From positions 379,420 to 443,419 of the forward strand of contig NZ_LN908977.1 in the NCBI RefSeq assembly GCF_001486165.1: 64,000 nucleotides of DNA, given 5' to 3'. The notes under the pieces are model-generated. The model searched no databases and was not told the origin of the DNA. It saw only the letters and a program-made list of their open reading frames with translations. The DNA comes from Bittarella massiliensis (ex Durand et al. 2017). GTDB lineage: Bacteria; Bacillota; Clostridia; Oscillospirales; Ruminococcaceae. Each line of letters opens with the position of its first letter. Position 1 is the first letter of the stretch. The position numbers and the translations under genes are program-made. Below are positions 1 to 8,100 of the stretch, one piece after another.

Positions 1-1223
1 AGGACCCGGCCTTGGCGGCCGCCCTGACCCAGGCCCTGGGCGAGCCGGAGCGCCGCCGGTTGGAGCGGGTGCGCCGCAGCGGCGAGGGGTACCGCTTCAC
101 CCTGGGGAGGGAGGCCAGCTACCTCCTCTTCGGGACCAAGCTGAACCTCTCCCCCACCGGGCTGGAGCAGTTTGAAAACTGCCCCTTCTCCTTCTACCTC
201 AAGCGGGGGCTGGGGCTCGCCCCGCCCCCCAAGGGGGAGGTCTCCCCCCTGGAGACGGGCAGCTTTATCCACTATCTGCTGGAACAGGCCCTCAAGACCT
301 ACGGGCGGGCGTTCCCCGCCGTCCCCAGAGAGGAGCTGGACGGCTTTGTGGACACCGCCGCCGCCCGCTACGGGAAGGAGCAGTTGGGGGAGGAAAACCT
401 CACCAAGCGCCAGCAGTACCTGCTGCAAAAGGTGCGGGAGAACACCAAGCTGCTGCTGACCCACCTGCAGAGGGAGCTGGCCCAGAGCCGGTTTTTCCCC
501 GCTGCCTTCGAGCTGCCGGTGGGGGAGGGGAAGGACGCCCCGCCCCTGCGGGTGCAGGCCGCCGACGGCACCGAGGTGGCGGTGCAGGGGTATGTGGACC
601 GGGTGGACACCTGCGAGATCGACGGCCAGCCCTACCTGCGGGTGGTGGACTACAAGTCGGGGGGGAAGGCCTTCTCCCTGAGCGATGTGTACAGCGGGCT
701 GAACATGCAGATGCTCATCTACCTCTTCTCCCTCTGCCAGAAGGAGGGACCCTTTGCCGGCAGCCTGCCCGCCGGGGTCCTCTACATGCCCGCCGCCGTC
801 ACCTATTCCGACGTGGAGGGGGAGCCGGACGAAGGCTCCGCTGCCCTCTTTTCAAAGGGGCTGACCCAGAGCGGGCTGGTGCTGCGGGATCTGGAGGTCG
901 TCCGCGCCATGGAGCCGGGGGTGGCGGGGGACTTCATCCCCGTCAAGCAGAACAAGGACGGCACCTTCAGCAAGTACAGCCGCCTGGCGACGCTGGAGCA
1001 GATGGGCCAGATCGAGGGGCACATCCGCCGCACCATGGCCGGGCTGGTGGACGCGCTGCGCCAGGGGGAGATCGGCGCCGTGCCCCTGCAAAAGGACCAG
1101 TTCCTCCCCTGCACCTACTGCGACTACCGCCGGGTCTGCCTCATCGAGGAGAAGGACGAGCGGCGGGAGTGCCCCAAACTGAAGGGGGACGCCGAATTTT
1201 ACCAGAGGACAAAGGGGGAGTGA
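1..1223 (+). CDS. addB: AddB (ATP-dependent helicase/deoxyribonuclease subunit B), C-terminal part
   Basis: The reading frame is open from the left edge, so the N-terminal part is missing; about 406 codons are present. AddB partners AddA in the RecBCD-like double-strand-break resection complex of Firmicutes. The visible part carries the RecB-like nuclease core with the catalytic VVDYKSGG stretch. It also has the cysteines expected for the AddB iron-sulfur staple: one in CPFSFYLKRG and a C-terminal cluster CTYC-x5-C-x8-C just before the end. The stop is followed directly by the addA start, with no gap, which is the usual addBA order. Confidence 0.95.
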   Translation, partial: DPALAAALTQALGEPERRRLERVRRSGEGYRFTLGREASYLLFGTKLNLSPTGLEQFENCPFSFYLKRGLGLAPPPKGEVSPLETGSFIHYLLEQALKTYGRAFPAVPREELDGFVDTAAARYGKEQLGEENLTKRQQYLLQKVRENTKLLLTHLQRELAQSRFFPAAFELPVGEGKDAPPLRVQAADGTEVAVQGYVDRVDTCEIDGQPYLRVVDYKSGGKAFSLSDVYSGLNMQMLIYLFSLCQKEGPFAGSLPAGVLYMPAAVTYSDVEGEPDEGSAALFSKGLTQSGLVLRDLEVVRAMEPGVAGDFIPVKQNKDGTFSKYSRLATLEQMGQIEGHIRRTMAGLVDALRQGEIGAVPLQKDQFLPCTYCDYRRVCLIEEKDERRECPKLKGDAEFYQRTKGE

Positions 1224-4200
1224 GTGATGGCTGAAAAGCCCCGCTTTACCAGGTGGCAGCAGGCCGCGGTGGACGACCGGGGCGGCACCCTGCTCGTCAG
1301 CGCCGCCGCCGGTTCGGGCAAGACCTCGGTCCTCACCAGCCGGGTGGTCTCCCTCCTGGCCGACGAGACGGCCCCCGTCAGCCCGGAGGAGCTGCTCATC
1401 GTCACCTTCACCAACGCCGCCGCCGCCGAGATGAAGCAGCGCATCTACACCGGCCTGGCCGCCGAGATCGCCGCCCGGCCGGGCAGCGCCTTTCTGCGCC
1501 GCCAGCAGGCACTGGTCTCCCGCGCCGACATCTGCACCATCGACTCCTTTTGCATCAAGTTGGTGCGGGAGCACTTCTCGGCCCTGGGCATCCGCCGGGA
1601 CTTCTCCATTGTGGAGGGGGCCCAGGCGGGGCTGCTCAAGCAGCGGGCCCTGGGCGAGACCCTGCAGGAGCTCTACGAGGAGGCGGAACCCGCCTTTTTG
1701 CAGATGGCCGAACTGGTCAACGCCGAGCGCAGCGACCGACGGCTGGAGGACATCCTCTTAAAGCTGCACGACTTTCTCCAGTCCCTGCCCTACCCCCAAA
1801 ACTGGCTCGACAGCGCCCTGGCCCTCTACGACGGGGACCAGCCGGCGGGGGAGAGCGTCTGGGGCAGGGCCCTCCTCGCGGGCGCAGCGGAGATGCTCTC
1901 CTTCTCCCTCGCCCAACTGGAGAAGATGGGCGACCTCGCCGCCGGGGACGGAAAGCTGTCCGCGGCTCTGGCCCCGGTGCTCGAGAGCGATCGGGCCCTG
2001 GTGCAAGGCGCCCTGGACGCGGCCCTGACCGGGGACCTGGGCGGCCTGGAGGAGCGGCTGCGGGCGGGCGGCTTTGCCCGTTTTCCCACGGTGCGGGGCT
2101 ATGCCGACGACCCGCTCAAGGTGCGCGTCAAAGAGCTGCGCGACGAGGTGCGGGCCGACTGGGCCGAGTGGCGGGACAAGCGCCTCTGCCGCACCCCCGC
2201 TCAGCACCGGGAGGACGTGGCCGCCCTGCGCCCCCTGGTGGCCGCCCTCTATGGGGCGGTGAGCCGCTTTGGCCGCAAGTTGGAGGAGCGCAAGCGGGCC
2301 GAAAACCAGTTTGAGTTCTCCGACTTGGAGCAGTACGCCCTGCGGCTGTGCACCACCACCGACGGGGTGCAGATCCTCCCCAGCGAGCTGGCGGGGGAAC
2401 TGTCGAGCACCATCTCCTTTATCATGGTGGACGAGTACCAGGACACCAACGGGGTGCAGGACGCCCTCTTTCAGTCCCTGTCCAAAAATGGGGAGAACCT
2501 CTTTTTGGTGGGGGACGTCAAGCAGAGCATCTACCGCTTCCGCCAGGCCAAACCGGAGATCTTCATCGCTAAGAAGGAGCAGTTTCACCCCTACGACGGC
2601 AGCGCCTACCCGGCCCTCATCACCCTGGACCAAAACTTCCGCAGCGCCAAGGGGGTCACCGACTTTGTCAACTTCCTCTTTTCCCGGGTCATGAGCCGGG
2701 AGGTGGGGGAGATCCCCTACGGCGAGGGGGAGGAGCTGGTCTACTCCGGCGGGTACGACGGCGCGGCGGTGGACGACGCGCCCGAAATCTACCTGGTGGA
2801 CGGCAGCCCCGAACAGCCGGGGGAGGGGGAGGAGCCGCCCCCGCCCGACCGCCGGACCCTGGACGAGCGGGAGGCCGACTTTGTCGCCCAGAAGATCCGC
2901 TCCATGGTGGAGGGCGGGTTCCTGGTCAAGGACGGCCCGGTCACCCGCCCCGCCCGCTACGGCGACTTTGCCGTGCTGCTGCGCTCGGCCAACACCCTGG
3001 CCCCCCTCTATCTCGAGCGGTTGGAGCTGGCGGGGGTCCCGGCCGGCGGCAGCGGCAGCCAGGGCTTTCTCGGCCGCAAGGAGATCGGGATGCTCACCGA
3101 CTTGCTCAAGTGCATCGACAACCCCAAAGACGACGTGGCCCTGGCCGGGGCCATGCTCTCCCCCCTCTACGGCTTCACCCCCGACGAGCTGGCCGAAATC
3201 CGCGCCGGCGCGCCCAGGGGGGCGGGGAAGAGCCTCTACGCCCGGCTGCTGGGGGCGGCGCGTACCCCCAAGCTGGACGGGTTTTTAAAGGACCTGCGCT
3301 ACTTCCGCGAGCTGGCGGCCGTCCTCCCCGCGCGGGAGCTGCTGGGGCGCATCTACCTGGCCACCGACGTGGAGAACCTGGTCAGCGGGCTGGCAAACCC
3401 CGCCCCCCGGCGGGAAAACCTCCGCCTCTTTCTCACCTACGCCCAGGAGTTTTCCCAGTCCGGCTCGGCGCGGGAGTTCCTGCGCTATCTGGAGCGGGTG
3501 GCCGAGGGGGGGGACGACCTGCCCGGCGCCCAGTCCGGCGGCGGGGGCAACGGGGTGCAGGTGATGAGCATCCACCGCTCCAAGGGGCTGGAGTTCCCCG
3601 TCTGCTTTGTCTCCCGGCTGGGGGGCGGCTACAACCTGAAAGACGCCCGGGCCCGGGCCCAGGTCTCCCCGGCCATGGGCTTTACCTGCTACCGGCGGCG
3701 GGAGCACTTTTTGCAGCACTCCACCCTGATGCACGAGGCGGCCAAGTGGGAGGCGGTGCAGCAGTCGTTGAGCGAGGAGATGCGGGTGCTCTACGTGGCC
3801 CTGACGAGGGCCAAGCAGAAGCTGATCCTCACCGCCGCCCAGAAGGACCCCCAGGGCTATGCTCGCGCCTGCTGGGCCCGGGGCACCAGCCCCTACGCCG
3901 TCCGCCGCAGCGGCTGCTTTGCCGACTTTGTGCTGGCGGCCCTGGCCCAGCACCCGGGGGCCGACGGCCTCTTTCGGGGGGCGGGGGTCCTCCTCCCGGC
4001 GGGGGAAGCGCCCTTCCCCCTGGTGGCGGCGGTGGTCCGCCCCGCTCTGCCCGCCCCGCGGGAGACCGCGCGGGAAGAGGTGCCGGCCGACCCCGCCCAG
4101 GTGGCCCGGCTGCGGGAGAAGCTCGCCTACCAGTACCCCTACCGGGCCCTGACCGCCCTGCCGGCCAAGGCCTCGGTCTCCCAGCTGGCCAAGGGGCGCA

Positions 4201-4787
4201 AGAGCTGGCTCAACACCCGCCCGGTCTTTACCTACCAGGGGGGGCTCACCCCCACCGAGCGGGGCAACGCCCACCACAAGTTCATGCAGTACTGCGACTA
4301 CCGGGCCGCCGCAGCCGACCCCGAGGGGGAGATCGCCCGCCTGAGGGGGGAGCAGTACCTCACCGGCCCCGAGGCCGACTGCATCGACCCCGCCGTCCTG
4401 CGCAGCTTTTTTGCAGGGCCGGTGGGCCGGCGGATCGCCCGGGCCGACCGCCTCTACCGGGAGCTGCGGTTTTTCACCCGGATGGACGCGGGGGAGCTGG
4501 ACGGCGAGGCCGCCGGCTTTGGGGAGACGGTGCTGGTGCAGGGGGTGGCCGACTGCGTCCTCGAAGAGGGGGGCGAGCTGACCATCATCGACTACAAGAC
4601 CGACCGGGTGAAGGACCTGGCGGCCCTGGGCGAGCGCTACGCCGTGCAGCTGCAAGTCTACACCAAGGGCATCGGCGACCTGCTGGAAAAGCCGGTGCGC
4701 CACAAGATCCTCTACTCCTTCTACCTGCAAAAGGCGCTGGAGCTGGAGGAGGAAAAGGCCGCCGCCCGCCGCAAAAAAAACAGTTGA
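1224..4787 (+). CDS. addA: AddA (ATP-dependent helicase/nuclease subunit A)
   Basis: A 1187-aa UvrD/Rep-type helicase fused to a C-terminal RecB-family nuclease; it forms the AddAB exonuclease with the gene just upstream. Walker A (SAAAGSGKTS) is at about residues 26-35, Walker B/motif II (VDEYQDTN) near 402, helicase motifs such as QNFRS and VMSIHRSKGLEFP follow, and the nuclease motif IIDYKTDRV is near 1122. The length is normal for the family. Start: GTG at 1224 is followed directly by ATG at 1227; either could be used, and both sit right after the addB stop. The stop codon lies inside the -35 element of the infC promoter. Confidence 0.96.
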   Translation: MMAEKPRFTRWQQAAVDDRGGTLLVSAAAGSGKTSVLTSRVVSLLADETAPVSPEELLIVTFTNAAAAEMKQRIYTGLAAEIAARPGSAFLRRQQALVSRADICTIDSFCIKLVREHFSALGIRRDFSIVEGAQAGLLKQRALGETLQELYEEAEPAFLQMAELVNAERSDRRLEDILLKLHDFLQSLPYPQNWLDSALALYDGDQPAGESVWGRALLAGAAEMLSFSLAQLEKMGDLAAGDGKLSAALAPVLESDRALVQGALDAALTGDLGGLEERLRAGGFARFPTVRGYADDPLKVRVKELRDEVRADWAEWRDKRLCRTPAQHREDVAALRPLVAALYGAVSRFGRKLEERKRAENQFEFSDLEQYALRLCTTTDGVQILPSELAGELSSTISFIMVDEYQDTNGVQDALFQSLSKNGENLFLVGDVKQSIYRFRQAKPEIFIAKKEQFHPYDGSAYPALITLDQNFRSAKGVTDFVNFLFSRVMSREVGEIPYGEGEELVYSGGYDGAAVDDAPEIYLVDGSPEQPGEGEEPPPPDRRTLDEREADFVAQKIRSMVEGGFLVKDGPVTRPARYGDFAVLLRSANTLAPLYLERLELAGVPAGGSGSQGFLGRKEIGMLTDLLKCIDNPKDDVALAGAMLSPLYGFTPDELAEIRAGAPRGAGKSLYARLLGAARTPKLDGFLKDLRYFRELAAVLPARELLGRIYLATDVENLVSGLANPAPRRENLRLFLTYAQEFSQSGSAREFLRYLERVAEGGDDLPGAQSGGGGNGVQVMSIHRSKGLEFPVCFVSRLGGGYNLKDARARAQVSPAMGFTCYRRREHFLQHSTLMHEAAKWEAVQQSLSEEMRVLYVALTRAKQKLILTAAQKDPQGYARACWARGTSPYAVRRSGCFADFVLAALAQHPGADGLFRGAGVLLPAGEAPFPLVAAVVRPALPAPRETAREEVPADPAQVARLREKLAYQYPYRALTALPAKASVSQLAKGRKSWLNTRPVFTYQGGLTPTERGNAHHKFMQYCDYRAAAADPEGEIARLRGEQYLTGPEADCIDPAVLRSFFAGPVGRRIARADRLYRELRFFTRMDAGELDGEAAGFGETVLVQGVADCVLEEGGELTIIDYKTDRVKDLAALGERYAVQLQVYTKGIGDLLEKPVRHKILYSFYLQKALELEEEKAAARRKKNS

Positions 4788-4812
4788 CAGGGCGGGGTGG
4801 GGCTGCTATACT
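4784..4812 (+). promoter_or_regulatory. Sigma-A promoter of infC-rpmI-rplT
   Basis: A near-consensus promoter: TTGACA at 4784-4789, a 17-nt spacer, and TATACT at 4807-4812 with an extended TGC just before the -10. The -35 overlaps the addA stop codon, so the translation-factor operon starts with essentially no free intergenic DNA upstream. The expected start is about 4819, giving a leader of about 175 nt. Confidence 0.85.
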
Positions 4813-4933
4813 AGTTGAGACAACAAAGTAGAACAACATCTGCCGTTCTCACCCACCGGCCTTCTGTGGCGGTGCGGTCAATCAGAAAAGGGGCGTCTCC
4901 CCACAGGGGCGGCGCGCGTTTGGGCGATTGGTC

Positions 4934-4970
4934 AAGTGCGGCAACGGTGTTGTCGCACTTTTGTAATTTC
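4934..4970 (+). terminator. Attenuator-like hairpin in the infC leader
   Basis: AAGTGCGGCAAC (4934-4945) pairs with GTTGTCGCACTT (4949-4960) over 12 bp with one G-U pair and a 3-nt loop, followed by a T-rich tail. It lies just upstream of the infC SD. In Firmicutes the infC operon is controlled by leader attenuation through ribosomal protein L20, which is encoded by the third gene here. This fits that role by position; L20 binding itself is inferred. Confidence 0.6.
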
Positions 4971-4978
4971 AGGGCTTA

Positions 4979-4994
4979 TGGAGGTGTATGGGCA

Positions 4995-4997
<3 letters not shown>
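4979..4997 (+). promoter_or_regulatory. SD and AUU start codon of infC
   Basis: GGAGGTG (4980-4986) is followed by an 8-nt spacer and ATT at 4995. Reading from this ATT gives I-K-K-D-M-L-I-N-E, which matches the start of Bacillus IF3, where AUU is the known start codon. The next in-frame ATG at 5007 would be 20 nt from this SD, which is too far. Confidence 0.8.
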
Positions 4998-5510
<513 letters not shown>

Positions 5511-5533
5511 CATTTTAAGGAGGAGCATATAAG

Positions 5534-5731
5534 ATGCCGAAGCTGAAGACGCACACCGGTGCCAAAAAACGCTTTAAGCTGACCAAAAACGGAAAGGTGA
5601 AGCGGGGTCACGCCTACAAGTCCCACATCCTGACCAAGAAGGACACCAAGAGAAAACGCGGCCTGCGCAAAGCGGCTTACGCCGACAAGACCAACGTAGA
5701 GGCCATCAAGAAACTGCTGCCCTACGCCTAA
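5534..5731 (+). CDS. rpmI: 50S ribosomal protein L35
   Basis: A 65-aa, highly basic protein ([25 protein letters not shown]) of normal L35 length. AAGGAGGAG lies about 8 nt before the ATG. It sits 23 nt after infC and 44 nt before rplT in the standard order. Confidence 0.98.
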   Translation: MPKLKTHTGAKKRFKLTKNGKVKRGHAYKSHILTKKDTKRKRGLRKAAYADKTNVEAIKKLLPYA

Positions 5732-5775
5732 ATAGAGGCCGGAATTTTTGAAGGAAACCTAGGAGGTATAAGGAT

Positions 5776-6129
5776 ATGGCTCGTATTAAGAGAGCGACCA
5801 TGACGCACAAGAGAAGAAAAAAGGTTCTGAAGCTGGCCAAGGGCTACTACGGCGCCAAGAGCAAGCTGTTTAAAACCGCCAAACAGGCCGTGATGAAGTC
5901 CGGCCAGTACGCCTACATCGGCCGCAAGCAGAAAAAGCGCGACTTCCGCAGACTGTGGATCACCCGCATCTCCGCCGGCTGCAAGGCCAACGGCATGAAC
6001 TACTCCACCTTTATCAACGGCCTGAAAAAGGCCGACATCTCCCTCAACCGCAAAATGCTGTCGGAGATCGCCATCCATGACGCCGCCGCCTTCACCGCCC
6101 TGTGCGAAAAGGCCAAGGCCGCTCTGTAA
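5776..6129 (+). CDS. rplT: 50S ribosomal protein L20
   Basis: A 117-aa protein beginning [26 protein letters not shown], typical of L20. It is an early 50S assembly protein and the translational/transcriptional autoregulator of this operon in other Firmicutes. It is preceded by CTAGGAGGTATAAGG as SD. A strong terminator follows. Confidence 0.98.
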   Translation: MARIKRATMTHKRRKKVLKLAKGYYGAKSKLFKTAKQAVMKSGQYAYIGRKQKKRDFRRLWITRISAGCKANGMNYSTFINGLKKADISLNRKMLSEIAIHDAAAFTALCEKAKAAL

Positions 6130-6151
6130 AGGGGCGTAATATGCGCATCTG

Positions 6152-6184
6152 CCGCCCGGTCAAGCCATTTGACCGGGCGGTTTT
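6152..6184 (+). terminator. Terminator of infC-rpmI-rplT
   Basis: CCGCCCGGTCAA (6152-6163) and TTGACCGGGCGG (6169-6180) form a perfect 12-bp stem with a 5-nt loop, followed by TTTTC. Confidence 0.85.
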
Positions 6185-6219
6185 CGTACCGCCGCGGGCG
6201 GCAAAAGGAGGAAACTGCT

Positions 6220-7008
6220 GTGTCAGAACACATCACCAGCCGGGACAATCCCCGCGTCAAGGCGATCTGCCGCCTGCGCTCGTCGGCCAAGGCCCGGCGG
6301 GAGGCGGGTCTCTTTCTCTGCGAGGGGGCCCGCCTCTGCGCCGAGGCCGCCGCCTCCGGCGCGGTGGAGAGCGCCTTTTTCACCGAAGAGGCCCGCACCC
6401 GCTGGCCCGACGTGGTCGCCGCCCTCGAGGAGGCGGCCCGATCGGCCTTCTGTGTCAGCGATAGGGTGATGGCCAAAATCAGCGGGGTCGAAAGCCCCCA
6501 GGGGGTGCTCGCCGCCTGCCGGGCGGGGCTGGTCCACCGCCGGCTGGGCCCCATCGACCCCGGCGGCCACTATCTCCTTCTAGACGGGGTGGCCGACCCG
6601 GGCAACCTGGGCACCATCGTCCGCAGCGGCTGCGCCTTCTCGGTCACCGGCATCATCGCCGGGGAGGGCGGGGCCGACTTCCTGGGCGACAAGGTGGTGC
6701 GGGGGGCCATGGGCGCCATCTTCAAGGTGCCGCTGACGGTGGTCCCCGACCTGGCCGAGGCGGTGGGGGAACTGCAGGCCGCCGGGCTCCCCGTCTACGG
6801 CTCCGCCCTCCACCGGGAGAGCGTGCCGGTGGGGCAGATTGACTGGAAGTCCCCCTGCGCCCTGGTGGTGGGCAACGAGGGGGCGGGCATCTCCCCCCAG
6901 GTGGCCCAGCGGTGCGACAAACTGGTGGAGATCCCCATGGCGCCCGGCTGCGAATCCCTCAACGCCGGGGTGGCAGCCTCCCTCTTCCTGTGGGAGATGG
7001 CCCGTTGA
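6220..7008 (+). CDS. SPOUT-class RNA 2'-O-methyltransferase (TrmH/RlmB family)
   Basis: About 262 aa. An N-terminal substrate-binding domain (SRDNPRVKAICRLRSS) is followed by the SPOUT knot. The three SPOUT motifs are visible: ADPGNLGTIVRS, VVGNEGAGIS, and SLNAGVAASLFLWEMAR at the C-terminus. The start is GTG at 6220, 8 nt after AAAGGAGG; upstream codons overlap the rplT terminator and do not look like protein. It is likely a 23S rRNA or tRNA ribose methylase; the exact target cannot be read from the sequence. Confidence 0.9.
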   Translation: MSEHITSRDNPRVKAICRLRSSAKARREAGLFLCEGARLCAEAAASGAVESAFFTEEARTRWPDVVAALEEAARSAFCVSDRVMAKISGVESPQGVLAACRAGLVHRRLGPIDPGGHYLLLDGVADPGNLGTIVRSGCAFSVTGIIAGEGGADFLGDKVVRGAMGAIFKVPLTVVPDLAEAVGELQAAGLPVYGSALHRESVPVGQIDWKSPCALVVGNEGAGISPQVAQRCDKLVEIPMAPGCESLNAGVAASLFLWEMAR

Positions 7009-8042
7009 ATCCGGCCCTCTGGCTCTACCGGGGGCTGGGCCCGGCCAATCCCCGGCTAAAGGCGGCGCTGGCGCATTTTGGCTCCCCCGAAGCCGTCTGG
7101 CAGCGGGGGCGGGAGGACGGCTTTTTCACCGCGCGGGAGCGGGCGCGCCTCTTCTCCCGTGACCCGGCGGACGAGCCGCCCTTTTCCCGCCGGGCCCTCT
7201 GCTGGGGCGGGGAGGACTACCCCGCCCGGCTGTCGGCGCTGACCGACCCGCCGGGCTTTCTCCTCTGCGAGGGGGATCCGGCGGCCCTTGCGGGCCCGGC
7301 GGTGACGGTGGCCGGGTCCCGCACCCCCGACGCCTACGGCGCCGACTGCGCCCGCGCCTTTGGCAGGGCCCTGGCCCAGGGGGGCGCGGCGGTGGTGGCC
7401 GGGGTGGCCTACGGGGTGGACCAGGCCGCGCTGGAGGGGGCCCTCTCCGCCGGGGGAAGGGCGGTGGCCGTCCTCCCGGCGGGGTTTGGCCATCTGACCC
7501 CCGCCGGCTGCCGGGACCTCTGCGAACGGATCGCCCGCGCCGGGGGCGCGGTGGTGAGCGAACACCCCGACGACTGCCCGGTCACCCGCCAGGCCTACCA
7601 CCAGAGGGCCCGGCTCCTGGCGGCGCTGGGGGACCGGCTCTTTGTCCCCCAGTGCGCCCAGAAGAGCGGCGCCCATCTGGCGGCCGCCGCTGCCCGGTCC
7701 CTGCAAAAACCGGTCTACGCCCTGCCGGGGGATGTTCGCACCCCCTTTGCCGCCGGTTTTTGGCGGCTGTTGCAGGAAGGGGGACAGGTCTGCGTATATC
7801 CCCACCAGTTGCTGGACCATCCTCAAGGAGAGCCGGCCACCCCGCCGCCCCCGCCGAGAGAGGTGCCGGCCGGCCCGGCCGGGGCGATCCTCGCCCTGCT
7901 GCACGCGGGCCCCGCCCCCCTCGAGGGGATATTGGCCGGGGTGCAGGCCCCGCCCCCGGCGGTGCTGGCGGCACTTTCAAAGCTGGAACTGGCCGGGCAG
8001 ATCGCCCGGGGGGTGGACGGGCGCTACCGGAGGGTGCTATAA
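7005..8042 (+). CDS. dprA: DNA-processing protein DprA (divergent)
   Basis: About 345 aa. DprA loads RecA on single-stranded DNA during natural transformation. The Rossmann-like core is clear: TVAGSRTPDAYG, GGAAVVAGVAYGVDQAALEGAL, AVAVLPAGFGHL, VVSEHP, KSGAHLAAAA and YALPGD, followed by a C-terminal winged-helix-like segment. The start is taken as TTG at 7005, whose TTGA overlaps the previous stop, with GGGAG 8 nt upstream. Oddity: the family's FPxRNRIISGLS stretch reads as YHQRARLLAALG here. The order dprA-topA-trmFO is standard for Firmicutes. Confidence 0.88.
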   Translation: MNPALWLYRGLGPANPRLKAALAHFGSPEAVWQRGREDGFFTARERARLFSRDPADEPPFSRRALCWGGEDYPARLSALTDPPGFLLCEGDPAALAGPAVTVAGSRTPDAYGADCARAFGRALAQGGAAVVAGVAYGVDQAALEGALSAGGRAVAVLPAGFGHLTPAGCRDLCERIARAGGAVVSEHPDDCPVTRQAYHQRARLLAALGDRLFVPQCAQKSGAHLAAAAARSLQKPVYALPGDVRTPFAAGFWRLLQEGGQVCVYPHQLLDHPQGEPATPPPPPREVPAGPAGAILALLHAGPAPLEGILAGVQAPPPAVLAALSKLELAGQIARGVDGRYRRVL

Positions 8043-8043
8043 T
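8014..8043 (+). promoter_or_regulatory. Possible promoter for topA
   Basis: TATAAT at 8038-8043 with an extended TGC, and TGGACG (four of six consensus bases) 18 nt upstream. It overlaps the dprA stop codon and lies about 60 nt before the topA start. Confidence 0.5.
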
Positions 8044-8100
8044 GAAGTATTCGCGGCGAGGGCCGTGTGAAACCCACTCGAAAAACGAGGAGTGAATGGA

